Shown one piece after another: positions 41,880-52,589 of a stretch of DNA of 64,000 bases. Source of the DNA: Lepidostoma basale (Eukaryota; Arthropoda; Insecta; Trichoptera; Lepidostomatidae). Location of the stretch: NCBI GenBank assembly GCA_022606425.2, contig JAHDVF020000211.1, positions 62,001 to 126,000 of the forward strand, in the 5' to 3' direction. Numbering within the stretch: position 1 is the first letter of the stretch; each line of letters starts with the position of its first letter. Position numbers and translations under genes: made by a program. A model generated the notes under the pieces. The model had not been told where the DNA came from, made no database searches, and was given only the letters and a program-made list of their open reading frames with translations.

Positions 41880-42340
41880 TCTCCAAATTTAAAATTTCGA
41901 ATTCGAGATCACAACAGAACCGTCCCACAAGATATTCCTCTCACCATAATTTCAAAGTTCCTCGCTGTCGCTCAGCTCTAGCCCAAAAGCAATTTCCATT
42001 CCGCGCGCCCTATATTTTCAATCGTCTTCCTGAGAATCTTAAATCAATTAACGACACTAAGAATTTTAAACGTGCTCTAACCAAATATATAAAGGGGCCA
42101 ACCTTAGACGTGGAAAACACTTTTTCTTTTATTATAGATTTAGTAATTTTAATTATACCTTCATATTGTGATTACCAATGTTAGCATAAGATTACTAACA
42201 ACCGCCATTTTACTAACAATGCTACTAACATCCTATTTTATGTAGTTGTCACGATACAGGCCATGCCTAGTGTGACAACTACAGTCCATAAACTTTTTTT
42301 GGCAAATTATTGTTATAACATGTAAAATAAATAAATAAAT
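41880..42340 (+). mobile_element. Non-LTR family J (jockey/CR1-like), 3' end
   Basis: The frame RPTRYSSHHNFKVPRCRS, FPFRAPYIFNRLPENLKS and NFKRALTKYIKG, ending at TAG 42183, is the classic end of jockey/CR1 ORF2 (R......FN.LP..I.....F...L..Y). A 3' UTR and AAATAAATAAATAAATAA tail follow. Confidence 0.8.
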
Positions 42341-42815
42341 AAATAATCATCACGCCGTCTCCCCGGAGGGGTAGGCAGAAAGAATGGAACGCCACACTGT
42401 TCTGTCCTGACATACTTCTCTCGATTCCTCTACATTCATACATCTCGTCATGCACGCACGTCGATTTCTCCGACTCCTCACGTGATCTACATTCAATATT
42501 TGATTGATTTGATCGTGTCACGATTTCCTCGGCCTTCCTCTATTTCTAGCTCCGTTCACCCCGTTTACATATACCTTCTTCACTCATTCTTTCCATGTGC
42601 CCAAACCATCTTAATGATCCTTTCATTATTTTGTTCATAACACTTTCATTCGCACCGCATTCACTTCTTATACTTGCATTTGTCACTCTCATATACAGAT
42701 TTGCCACACAATCGTCTTAGAGATCTCATTTCTACTGCATTTATTCTACTTTCATCCTTCTTTTGCCAGTTCCATGGTTCACTTCCATACATAAGGGTCT
42801 GCACAAGAACCTTAC
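42341..42815 (-). mobile_element. Non-LTR family A, copy abutting family J
   Basis: AATCATCACGCCGTCTCCCC begins the 3' end immediately after the (AAAT)n run. It continues with the complement of RHDQINQILN, MERM, GSLRW and SRINAVEMRSL to GTGCAGACCC. The (AAAT)n may belong to J, to A, or be the target. Confidence 0.9.
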
Positions 42816-42859
42816 TTTATTGATAGAGTGCGTTCAATTACCATTATAATTTAAAACTA

Positions 42860-43080
42860 AAGGTCGAGGGTGTCGTTAGGTGGGGAAGGCAAACGCAAAG
42901 ATACTGGTATGCACACGTGAGGAGAATGGATGCATCCACACTCCCCTTCATTACCCTTCGTTGCATGGCCAACCCCAAGACATACCACAAAAGAAAATGG
43001 ATCGAGAGCTGAGAGTTGACCTCGCGGGAGGCCAATTCCTCTTACGGAACAGGCCACAAGGTCTACACCAAGAAGAAGTT
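42860..43080 (+). mobile_element. Unclassified non-LTR C-terminal scrap
   Basis: RYWYAHVRRMDASTLP and PKTYHKRKWIES resemble the (R)W.GHV.RM box; an AAGAAGAAG tail ends it. Confidence 0.45.
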
Positions 43081-43092
43081 TAAAACTATCTA

Positions 43093-43445
43093 ACTAACTA
43101 ACCATCACACCGTTTATCCTAAGGGGTACGCAAAAAAGATAAACCTCCATACTGCTCTGTCCTGACATACCTCTCTAGAGTCCTCTACATTCATACATCG
43201 TAACAAGCACACTCGTCGATTTTTCCCACTGCGAGTGTGGCCACCTATTAGTATTTGATTAATTTGGTCATGCCATGCATTCCTTGGTCTTCCACGGCTT
43301 CTTTTACCACTCACACTGCTTGTATACAACATTTTAACTATTCTCCTCTCGTCCATTCGTTCCATATGTAAAAACCATCACAGGGATCATTTTTTTAAAT
43401 TTTCTTATGATGCAATCATCCGCTACTTTAATCTTCTTACTTATT
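43093..43445 (-). mobile_element. Non-LTR family A, KRSRGRP subfamily copy
   Basis: Minus: MERMDERRIVKMLYTSSVSG, KRSRGRPRNAWHDQINQILI and LLRCMNVEDSREVCQDRA, ending at TAACTAACTAACC tail. Same subfamily as A7. Confidence 0.9.
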
Positions 43446-43451
43446 TTTCCA

Positions 43452-43640
43452 GGGATCGATTGGCAGAGGACGACCTCGCCAAGAGTACCTAGACCAGATT
43501 TGCCGAGATATGGGCTGCACCTCTTCTGGGGAGTTGAATAGAGTTGCCGAGGACCGAGCGGAATGGAAGAGGAGATGAGTCGCCTTGCTGCAGACCAATC
43601 ATCAGATTGAGACCGGAGAATAAGTGTTATTTTTATTTCA
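43452..43640 (+). mobile_element. Non-LTR family O, C-terminal scrap
   Basis: IGRGRPRQEYLDQICRDMG then LNRVAEDRAEWKRR with a stop: the GRPR..Y.DQI..D and AEDR..WR end motifs. Only copy here. Confidence 0.65.
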
Positions 43641-43754
43641 ATATTATTGTTAAATTATTTTAATTTTGTTCGTTTAAATTCACTAAATTTATTTATAATA
43701 TTTTCTTGAAAATTTTGCAATCAAGACTTGCTTATATAATACGTTGAACAACAA

Positions 43755-43890
43755 ACAAACCATTTATTTTAGTTTCAATCCTAGAGATTGGTTTGCACCA
43801 AAGTATATAAGTATCTTTGCTGCTTCTAAGGATGCCTCTTGGGCCTTTAATGTGATAGTTTCTCGTTACTTTCCACTTCGTTGAGGTAGA
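43755..43890 (-). mobile_element. SINE S2, 3' part
   Basis: GGATTGGTTTGCACC-like, GCTGCTTCTAAGGATGCC, TTGGGCCTTTAATG and GTTTCTCGTTACTTTCC are the complement of the S2 3' domain. Confidence 0.8.
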
Positions 43891-45370
43891 TTATGTATTG
43901 CAATATAGGGGAGTCGGGTAGTATCCATTATTTAGACATTAACGTACTAGTCCCTCTTTCGCTGTCTACTCCGTGACCTGTAGTAACTCCTCACATGATC
44001 TGTAGTGGACTTGGACTTGGATATTCTGGCTTACAGAGGTTCAGCTCTAATGGCTATTGCTCATACGTCTGTAGGAAACATTGTTGGAATGTGATTTGGT
44101 AGTTTGTTTTATGATGGGGCTAAATGTATGGCCCGGAGTGTCCCTCCGAAAGAGGGCGATGGGGGATTTAGGGTTTATGATAAAGTCTTACATTATTGTC
44201 AAGGAATGAAAGACCAGTTAGGGTTGGGATTGTATTTATAAAAAAAGTCTGTTTCCGAGGGGAAGATAAGAGGAGCACTGCCTGGATGAAGTTGTGGTAG
44301 GAGATAGCATCCTGCGTCAGACCATTTTGTTTGGCGGAATACGTAGTAGGCTATCGGGGAGTTTTTTTATCCGCATTGATTGCGGGAGGGGTAAAGGACT
44401 GAATGATGGTTGATAACTTGGTGGTAATGGGTCATTATTGATAAGGAAGATGGTAATAATTTAGGTCGTCATCTGGAAATGAAAGAGATGAAGTTGGAGT
44501 AGTGCAAGGAATAATAGAGCTGGTGTCGCAGTATTCTGATGTACCAAAGGATTGTGGTAACGGTGGGCTGTCTTCGGGCAAGGACGCTAACATTACTCAT
44601 TAAATGATATGGACCTATCTTTCCCCAATGCCAACCTTCCTCTTTAGAGAGCAAGGGAGAAACTCGCCGAAAATTTGAACATCGATGTTCATACTCGTAT
44701 ACCGTTTCGAGCTCTCTAATTTTACCGAATTATTCCATGTGAAGTAATAATGACGTATATTGGTATTTGACAATGTGAATGATTGCATGTGCGATTAATG
44801 AAGTGTTAAGAATGTTTAGATTAAAATAGATGTGGAATAGTTAAAAAAAATACTTATATTTTTATAAAGTCATGAAAAAGTTAAACATCCGTTATAAGAC
44901 TTGAAGATAATCATATTATAATATTATGACTCTTGATATAACTATCAATCACTCTCACATTGTGTGCTGTGCTATTAATTGACGAGGCAGTCATGATGCC
45001 GGATTTGAAAGTCATTTAGACTTTGAATAAAAAATCGCACACTATCTTGCAATACCCCAATCAGGTAAGTAGGTAAAGGTTACAATAATAATAATATAGA
45101 ACACTTATTCCAGTTAATTGATTACAGATAAGTGAAATCACTAATCACTTGGAATATACATATGTCATGTCATATCAAACGCGCACCTTATCTATCTAGT
45201 TTGTAAATTATATTGTACTATACCAGTAGTGGCCAACCTAAAGCATTCTTCTTCTTCTTTTCGTTTCCTCATTACTGGTCGTGATCTATGGAAGCGCCCG
45301 TGGCTAAAACAAAACGCCTCCAATAGATTTTTTTATGAATAGAATGAATTATAAAATTCCATTTTAAATT
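43891..45370. other. Long stretch without a gene; repeat R2 copy 2
   Basis: 43990-44165 repeats 30035-30170 (GGACTTGGATATTCTGGC, GAGGTTCAGCTCTAATGG, CCGAAAGAGGGCGATGG). Downstream 44170-44700 is moderately GC and unplaced; 44700-45370 is AT-rich. Confidence 0.5.
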
Positions 45371-45545
45371 ATTAGTAAGAATGTAAAGATCTGCTTTCTA
45401 AATTTTATAGGAATGACGTGTTTCGCTTTTTTAAAGCATTATTAAACTCATTTTATAATGCCTTAGCAAGGCGAATCATGTCATTCCTATAAAAAATTAA
45501 TTAAAACTTCTAGAAAACAGACGTTTTCATTCGTATTGATTATGA
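45371..45545. mobile_element. M1 fold-back element, nearly complete
   Basis: TTATAGGAATGACGTGTTTCGC and AAAGCATTATTAAAC face TTATAATGCCTTAGCAAGGC, GAATCATGTCATTCC and ACTTCTAGAAAACAGACG. Right arm well conserved. Confidence 0.88.
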
Positions 45546-45619
45546 AACTCTTAGATCAGTAGCATTGGCAATTAGACCAGGATGATAACTATGAGGGAAC
45601 TGTATTGCACAGAAGAAGA

Positions 45620-45885
45620 TAAATATATAGAAATAATTAATGTCGAAAGAATGGAAAAATAAAGTATTTGTAAACGACATAAATGGAGTTAGACATAGAA
45701 GAAGACCGAGAAAAATATGCTCGTATGTCGGCCACGCGAGGAGTCGGAAAAATCGAAGATCGTGCAAGACACTATGTATGAATGTTGAAAAATCGAGAGA
45801 AGTATGTAAGGAAAGAACATTGCAGCGGTTCATTATTTTCGCCTACCCCTTCGGAGAGACGGCGTGATAGTTAGTAAGTAAGTTA
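45620..45885 (+). mobile_element. Non-LTR family A, degraded copy
   Basis: MSKEWKNKVFVNDINGVRHR, RRPRKIC, YVGHARSRKNRR and MNVEKSREVCKER, ending GGCGTGATAGTTAGTAAG. A deletion removed WHDQINQ codons. Confidence 0.88.
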
Positions 45886-46666
45886 AGAAAAATAATTTTT
45901 CTTTCAAAAGATACCGACTGTCAAGAGGCATGACAAAAAATTAGTTTATTTATTTATTTATATTATTATATTATTAGTTTTATAACATATATTAATTTAT
46001 AAATTTGGGTTGAGATTTGCTTTTGAGGCTCGGATCGCGTGACTTCTATTTTTTAAGTGTATTCAAACATACTATGAATTATACAAAACGTGCCTTTTGC
46101 GCAAGCTAAATCTTCTCATTTTCAAAGTACAGAAATAAGTATACAGGCGGGCGCATAGGAATATATGATTTTTAAATAAAATCGTGTAAACACGATCTAA
46201 AATAATTGTCCGAAAGAACATTCTCGTGTGTTAAACTAATGATGAGTTAATTCTAAATATTATACAATGTAGCACTTTGTATCGTATTTATGTTATTCGT
46301 GGCTAATTCGAGAGGGAGACAGAAAATATTAATACTGCAGGGAAAAAAATATACCTACATTAACCCCTATAGCGCTGCTGGCTACAATTGCAGTCCAAAA
46401 GAAATAGTTTCAAACTGCGGCAGACTACATTTGCAGCTCATATTTGAATGTATCTTATAAACCCGTGTACTTTAGTTCCTTGCTCCAAAACCGTGCGATG
46501 GGGATGACTGAAACATAATTAAATGAAAGCTATTTATTTCTTAGTCCTCTCCTGATTATTATTTATGTCATTCAACTAGAGTCTGCACAAAACAACATAA
46601 TTTGTCATTTTAGATTTAATATGGAATGAAAACCAGTAAAACGTCTGTTCTTTTATAATCTCTTTC
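45886..46666. other. No gene recognised
   Basis: AT-rich. 46360-46460 includes two GCTACAATTGCAG / CTACATTTGCAG-like repeats. 46630-46655 is M1-like. Confidence 0.35.
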
Positions 46667-46679
46667 TATTATTTCTGCA

Positions 46680-47188
46680 CAATGGTGTTCTTGTGCCGAC
46701 CCTTATGTATGGAAGTGAAGCATGGAACTGGCAAAAGAAGGATGAAAGTAGAATAAATGCAGTAGAAATGAGATCTCTAAGACGAATGTGTAGCAAATCT
46801 GTTTATGATAGAGTGACAAATGCAAGTATAAGAAGTGAATGTGGTGCGAATGGAAGTGTTATGAACAAAATAAGGAAAGGGTCATTAAGATGGTTTGGAC
46901 ACATGGAAAGAATGAGTGAAGACAGAATGGTAAAGAAGGTATACGAGTATGTGAACGGCGTGAACGGAGCTAGAAATAGAGGAAGGCCGAGGAAAACGTG
47001 GCACGATCAAATCAATCAAATATTGAATGTCGGTCACGTGAGAAGTCGGAAAAATCGACGTGCGTGCATGACAAGATGTATGAATGTAGAGGAAGCGAGA
47101 GGCGTATGTCAGGACAGAACAGTGTGGCGTTCCATTCTTTCTGCCTACCCCTCCGGGGAGACGGCGTGATGGTAAGTTAGTTAGTTAG
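46680..47188 (+). mobile_element. Non-LTR family A, best-preserved C-terminus (A16)
   Basis: The 13-bp duplication TATTATTTCTGCA is at 46667-46679 and 47189-47201. One open frame of 158 codons from 46693: TLMYGSEAWNWQKKDE, SRINAVEMRSLRRMC, GSLRWFGHMERMSED, ARNRGRPRKTWHDQINQ, RACMTRCMNVEEARGVCQDR and SILSAYPSGETA, stop TGA in GCGTGATGG. Among the youngest copies; the stop codon is part of the 3' signature. Confidence 0.97.
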
Positions 47189-47201
47189 TATTATTTCTGC
47201 A

Positions 47202-47640
47202 TGATTTCACAACTGCAGGTGTCTAGGTTAAATAAGTCTAAAAACATGTAATATTACATTTCATCGCCTTAGAATTTGTTTGGGCTACGCACCAATATGA
47301 ATTTCATTCTGGTTGTACATACATTAAAAAAAAAACAGCGTGTATTATCTTTTCAAATTACACGTGTATCTTAATCAGTGGTTCTTAAAAATTCAATGCA
47401 CTTGGACCTCTTTTTATACCAAAAAAAGAACCATGAACACCCAAGTGAAATTATAACTGAAACCCTTGCATTCGCACTGCATCAAACGATTTAAAACAGT
47501 TTATATATTTTTTCCATTTAAGAAGGGCTAAAGCCTTCGAAACGTCTCGAAAAAAACAACAAAATTTTCCCCTTATTCCAAATAAATTTATTTTCAACAG
47601 AAGATTTAGAACTTTCATTTATGATTTTCACTTGGAAAAA
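47202..47640. other. No gene; module-like site
   Basis: 47517-47555 has AAGG..GCCTTCGAAACGTCTCG, an M2-related module. The remainder is AT-rich. Confidence 0.4.
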
Positions 47641-48205
47641 ACTTGGTGAAAATCTGGAACAAGTGGATGAATTAGTTTATTTAGGAAGAATGTTTACAAA
47701 GGATGGGAGAGTGGAGAAGGATATTTAAAGAAGGATTGGGGCAGGCAACAGAGTATATGGTGCACTTAAAGTTGTCATCGCAAACAAAAGCCTATCCAAA
47801 AAAGCTAAGATGGCAGTGCGTAATGGTGTTCTTGTGCCGACCCTTATATATAGAAGTAAACATGGAACTAGCAAAAGAAGGATGAAAGTAGAATAAATGC
47901 AGTAGAAATGAGATCTCTAAGACGAATGTGTGAAAAATCTGTATAATATGATAGAGTGTCAAATGCAAGTATAAGAAGTGAATGTGGTGCGAATGAAAGT
48001 GTAATGAACGAAATAATGAAAGGGTCGTTAAGATGGTTTGGACACATAGAAAGAATGAGTGAAGAGAGAATAGTGAAGAAGGTATATATGAACGACGTGC
48101 ACGGAGCTAGAAATAGAGGAAGGCCAAAGAAAACGTGGCACGATCAAATCAAGTGGCGTTATGCCTGCCTACCCCTCCGAGGAGATGGTATGATGATTAG
48201 TTAAT
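47641..48205 (+). mobile_element. Non-LTR family A, copy A17
   Basis: ENLEQVDELVYLGRMFTKDG, RVEKDI, AGNRVYGALKVVIANKSLSK, KMAV, then shifted to SIRSECGANESVM, GSLRWFGHIERM and RGRPKKTWHDQI. The 3' end GGAGATGGTATGATGATTAG is present after a deletion of about 150 bp. Confidence 0.9.
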
Positions 48206-48206
48206 T

Positions 48207-48350
48207 GTCGATTTTTCCGACTTAGAATGTGGCCGAATTATTCGTATTTGATTAATTTAGTCACACCATGCTTTTCTTCTTTTTCACGGCTTCTCTTGCA
48301 CTCACACTGCTTGTGTACAATATTTTAACCATTCTTCTCGCGTCCATCGT
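48207..48350 (-). mobile_element. Family A internal fragment, inverted to A17
   Basis: Complement of CRSKKNR-like, KRGRPR(S)AW and SSVSGKR codons of the KRSRGRP subfamily. No tail. Head-to-tail contact with A17 suggests rearrangement. Confidence 0.75.
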
Positions 48351-48373
48351 TTTATTAATTATCATTCAACATA

Positions 48374-48740
48374 TTCATGCTGGAGGGAGTTAGTCTTTTT
48401 GTCCCTGATAGATATATCCTCAATGACAGCACATATCGTTTTGTTTACCGGGAGCCAGAACTAATCTGCCTCTGGTGACACCGATGGAAAGAGCAATTAG
48501 TCTGCTGAACGCGGTCTCCTCGGAGATCGACGTTTTTCATACTAGTGAAGGTACGTTTAGGGGACAAATACTCTCGACTTTAGAAAGTATCTTGCCTTCC
48601 TAATGTCGAACCATCTCTCATGAGCTCCTGGTATTATGTTGTATGTATATAATATTTTACCTGTACTCAATAGATGCCTTAAACATTTATGCTGTTTGTA
48701 ATGTATTTTGAGTAAATAAACTGATTTGATTTATGTCATT
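48374..48740 (+). mobile_element. Non-LTR family B, 3' end (B7)
   Basis: LEGVSLFVPDRYILNDS-like, then LLNAVSSEIDVFHTSEGTFRG-type codons, 3' UTR TTTACCTGTACTCAATAGATG and end AATAAACTGATTTGATTTAT. Two frameshifts. Confidence 0.88.
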
Positions 48741-49245
48741 TAAAAACGATATTAATATTTAGTGCGCAATTTAACGGGGCACTAAAATCCCTTGATCCGG
48801 CCCGCCGCACGAGAGGGCCACACGGCGAGTAAGCCATTTTCCTGTCTCTTTCATTTCGTACATCGTGTCTTTTATTTGCTGGGTTATTTATAGCTTCTTT
48901 ATGGTCTTAAATCCTAGTAAATTAAAATATCTGCAATATAGTAACACCTGGCAGATGCTAAAAAGTCGTCTCCAGCAACTGATTCATCAGCGCACAATGG
49001 GGTGAGTCATTTACTTGAAATCCACAATCTGCAAAACCATAAACTTTGTCATTTGTGGAGATATATGTGAGACGAGCAATTAATCGAAATAACGCCGATT
49101 CATCGCGTGAAAACTTTTGAATCCGTTATGCTATTTCGAAATCGTTTCCTATTCGATGAATTCATCGCATATTACACCTTGTCATCCTGTAATACATAGA
49201 TCTCCGAAAAAATCCATCTTCTTACGATTCCATTCAAAGAAAAGC
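48741..49245. other. Apparently unique sequence, no gene
   Basis: 48760-49200 has balanced composition and matches no repeat here; candidate host non-coding DNA. No frame. Confidence 0.35.
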
Positions 49246-49425
49246 AATTATACTAACTAAATAACTAACCATCACGTCCTCTCTCTGAAGGGATAGGCAG
49301 AAATAATGGACTACCACACTTTAATCGATGCGGCACTCAATCCTTCTCTATTCGCCCCCGCGGGAGACGCGGTGTGATGGGTTGCGAACCTCATCGCCAC
49401 CAATAGGCATCTCCCAAAAGAAATA
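49246..49425. mobile_element. Inverted pair of family A 3' ends, copy 1
   Basis: ACTAAATAACTAACCATCACG..GGCAGAAATAATGGACTACC (minus orientation) meets TGCGGCACTCAATCCTTCTC..GGGAGACGCGGTGTGATGG (plus orientation), then GTTGCGAACCTCATCGCCACC. The same composite is at 61936-62115. Confidence 0.8.
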
Positions 49426-49429
49426 CTAT

Positions 49430-49568
49430 ATATTGGTTGGTCATGTGTATCGACGGGATGATGGAATATGGAGCCAGAGGGTTACTGAATGGAGGCCAAG
49501 GTTGGACCGAAGAAGTGTCGGGTGACAGCCAACCAGGTGGAGCGATGATATTGTAGCAAGATCGTTCT
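49430..49568 (+). mobile_element. Non-LTR family D fragment
   Basis: ILVGHVYRRDDGIWSQRVTE and WRPRLDRRSVG, then shifted TRWSDDIVARS, end where the mariner remnant starts. Matches 63030-63665. Confidence 0.8.
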
Positions 49569-49985
49569 TTGAAGAGAATTCTCCGTGATGATGACTTAGG
49601 GGATACTTGGTTCCAACAAGACGGTGCAACGCCACACACTGCAAGAACATCCATGGCTGTTTTGAGGGAACACTTCCCAGAGCGCCTCATCTCAGCTATT
49701 TGGAGTGGCCGGCCTGCTCTCTCGATTTGTCCCCTTGTGATTTTTTTCTATGGGGTTTTTTGAAATCCCGTGTTTATTTGAAGCGTCCAGAGACCCTAAA
49801 AGACCAACATCCAGGAAGAAATTTCCAAGATAACGCCTGATATGCTGGCAAGAGTCATGACAAATGCCAGAAATCGTTTTACTCAGTGTATGGAGAATGG
49901 GGGACGTCACCTACCTGATTTTGAATTTCAAAAACTTAGTAAAACAAAATTTTGGGTAGGTGCCTACATAATTACAAATAAATAA
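49569..49985 (+). mobile_element. Tc1/mariner-type transposase remnant
   Basis: TWFQQDGATPHTARTSMAVL (second catalytic Asp region of DDE_3), LREHFPERLIS, then +1 shifted SLDLSPCDFFLWGFLKSRVY (third acidic residue, DLSPCDFFLWG), then shifted again LARVMTNARNRFTQCMENGG and RHLPDFEF. At least two frameshifts; N-terminal half absent. Confidence 0.88.
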
Positions 49986-50104
49986 AAAAATTCGGATTCA
50001 TACAATGGGTTTTCCAAGTTTTGAAAAAAGGAAATTATGCTGCCGTACCCTATATATATTTTTTAAAGTCTAACACTTAAAATTTTTCAGACATGGTGGT
50101 CATA

Positions 50105-50250
50105 AGAAAATGTGGAATGGGGAATGTTGTATTACATAAAGCGTGCGCTTAACCCAACTAATGACAGGTCATAAGTCCTGTAAACACCTCGTTCACCATA
50201 TTCTGTTTCCAATATGCAACCTCGTCTCTATTGAGATACAATTAAACCTT
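50105..50250 (+). repeat. Dispersed repeat R1, copy 2
   Basis: GGGAATGTTGTATTACATAA, GCGTGCGCTTAACCCAACTA and CTCGTCTCTATTGAGATAC repeat 14405-14545 in order and orientation. Confidence 0.75.
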
Positions 50251-50344
50251 GAATTGATAACCCGCAATGGGTAAAATCCAGTATTCGTCTACAAGTATTT
50301 GCATACATTCAAAATGTTCTAAAGATTTTAATCAATAATATTAA

Positions 50345-50480
50345 TAATTATTTTACAATCGTCAATATGAGCTCAAAATAGCTCATTATTATGAAAAAGG
50401 AATCTGGTCGTGTCCAGGCTCGAACCCAAGTCCCCTGGATCAGGACCCAAGCATCCTATCACCTAGACCACCACCCGATT
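50345..50480 (-). mobile_element. tRNA-derived SINE S1, copy 2
   Basis: Minus strand: TCGGGTGGTGGTCTAGGTG, GGGTTCGAGCC (good B box) and GACACGACCAGATTCC, then AATGAGCTATTTTGAGC. About 88% similar by eye to 556-690. Confidence 0.8.
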
Positions 50481-51055
50481 AATAATATATCAAATAATAA
50501 TAAAAATATTATTCACATTAATTTGCGATGAATTCTCAATCAGCGGTTTGAACCAAATCAAATTCACCGCAAGAATATTCGCATTAGAAGAATTCTCTTT
50601 CTTTTCGAAGAATCGTCCGCGGGGCATCTGCCAAGCTGTCTACCCATGTGGCCATCTGTCTTTTATAGGCCGAAGTGGGTTACCTCATGCGACCATTTTC
50701 ACCTCTGATACGATCACTAAACGAATGAGGCAGTGCACATCCTTACAGCTGCGATGACAAAATTACTATTAGCCTCAATGATAATAACAATAATTCATTT
50801 TGAATGTACGTCGCCTGGCGACGCATTAACTAAATTTATATTTCACTTTCATGTCATGCAATAAAATACATTAACCTCACATACATGAACATTATTAAGT
50901 CTATTATACACCATATAATATATGTATACATATAATGTTTTTATGTTACAATCTTGGATGCTGTTCAGAGCTTTAGAATAAATGGTTATTTTAAGTTTCG
51001 TTCGATTCTTACAGCGCGGGAAGGAAAGAACCGGCATGGTTTTTAACCGTTAAAA
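50481..51055. other. No gene recognised
   Basis: The frame at 50548-50757 has no known motif. The rest is AT-rich. Confidence 0.35.
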
Positions 51056-52262
51056 ATGACATTTGAACTGCATTTGAACGGCCGTAACGTTGAAAGGGTG
51101 GAAAATTTTAAATACCTCGGCAGCATACTAACGCAATCTCTCGACCCAGATGTAGATATAAAATGCAGAATTGAGACAGCAAGAGCTACGTTTATTAAAT
51201 GAAATCATTTCTTCCGCAATGATAGCGTAAACTTGAAACTCCGCCAGAGAATGATCAAATGCTATGTGTGGTCTGTTTTATTGTACGGATGTGAAACGTG
51301 GACCTTGAATGTTAACTCAATGAACAGACTGGAAGCATTTGAAATGTGGCTCCATCGCCAAATGCTCAGAGTTCCCTGGACAGACATGGTTACCAATACC
51401 GAAGTCCTGAGGTGAGCTAGAGTTGACAGGGAACTGTTATCAGCTATCAAGGTTCTGTTATGCTGGAGAGAGTTCAGAAAAAATTTCTGAGGTATCTCTA
51501 CATGAGGGAGTATGGTAGTTATCCGTGGCTCTATCCCACGGCATTTCTTTTAGGAATGCTCGGAACCAATTCTTTACAGCTTCGAAGAGATGGGCATATC
51601 ATAACCCATTTCTTTAAATTAATCAGGGGATATTTCGAGAACTCGATCGTGCTAGAGGGTGTTGGTCTTTTTGTCCCTGATAGATTTCTCCGACAGCGAC
51701 AGCACAGATTATTTTACCAACCGGCCACCAGAACCAATCTGCCTCTGATGACACCGGTGGGAAGGGCAATTAGTCTGCTGAACGCGGTCTCCTCGGAGAT
51801 CGACGTCTTTTATATTAGTGAAGGTTCGTTCAGGGGACAAATACTCTTGACTTTAGAAAGTATGTTGTCTTCCTAAAGTCGAACCATCTCTAATGCGTTC
51901 CTGGTACTTAGTTGTATTTTTATAATATTTTACCTGTACTCAATAGATGCCTTAAACATTTTCCTGTTGGTAATGTCTTTTGAGTTAATAAACTGATTTG
52001 ATTTGAATTGAAAAGATTTCACATCTGGGTCATATACTGCGTGGGGAAAAGTACCACCTTCTCTAACTGATATTGGAGGGGAAAATTGAGGGACGCCGAG
52101 GGCCCGGTAGGAGATAAATGTCCTGGCTGCGAAACGTGAGGGAGTGGACCGGCATCCCAAGTTTGGAGGAGCTGTTCCGAGCGGCGCAGGGCAGGGACAG
52201 GTTCGCCGAGGTGATCGCCAACGTTGAGGGGACCCGACAAGGCACTTGAAGAAAAAGAAGAA
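51056..52262 (+). mobile_element. Non-LTR family G, split by family B
   Basis: 51056-51450: LHLNGRNVERVENFKYLGSI, CRIETARATFIK, LRQRMIKCYVWSVLLYGCET, MNRLEAFEMWLHRQMLRVPW, TNTEVLR. 52007-52262: complement of the chain with RKISHLGHIL-like codons, KIEGRR-like, TGIPSLEELFRAAQGRDRF and AEVIANVEG, then a GAAGAAAAAGAAGAAAA tail. The two parts join at IK/(I)RK. Confidence 0.9.
51451..52006 (+). mobile_element. Non-LTR family B, best copy (B8)
   Basis: A 138-codon open frame from 51460: MLERVQKKFLRYLYMREYGS, PWLYPTAFLLGMLGTN, LRRDGHIITHFFKLIRGYFE, VGLFVPDRFLRQRQHRLFYQ, NLPLMTPVGRAISLLNAVSS. Stop, 3' UTR and TGATTTGATTTGAATTG tail. 5' truncated at the same place as B4 (VML). Confidence 0.95.
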
Positions 52263-52324
52263 AAATGACATGAAATTACAACAAATCGAAAGTGGAAAAA
52301 TTCCAAGACCAAGATACTCGTCAA

Positions 52325-52425
52325 TAACAACAAACTATCACGCAGTTTCCCCGAAAGGGTAGGCAGAGAGAATGGACCAACACGCTACTATATCTTGACA
52401 CACCTCTCTAGATTCCTCCACGTTA
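52325..52425 (-). mobile_element. Family A 3' stub, (TTG)n tail
   Basis: AATAACAACAAACTATCACGC, AGTTTCCCCGAAAGGGTAGG and CTCTCTAGATTCCTCCACG. It is cut where M1 begins. Confidence 0.85.
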
Positions 52426-52565
52426 TATATTGTTTCTTAAACAATTATGTAAAACCCCATATTAAATATTTAATACGAAGGAAAACGTCTGTTTTCTAGA
52501 AGTTTTTATGGGAATGACATGTTTCGTCTCGCTAAGGCATTATCAAATTTAATTATTATTCCTAT
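52426..52565. mobile_element. M1 element, left arm
   Basis: ATTGTTTCTTAAACAATTATG, TTTAATACGAAGGAAAACG and ATGACATGTTTCGTC..GCTAAGGCATTATCAAAT. Right arm missing. Confidence 0.8.
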
Positions 52566-52589
52566 TAATTATTCTTCCGATCTCGGAGG

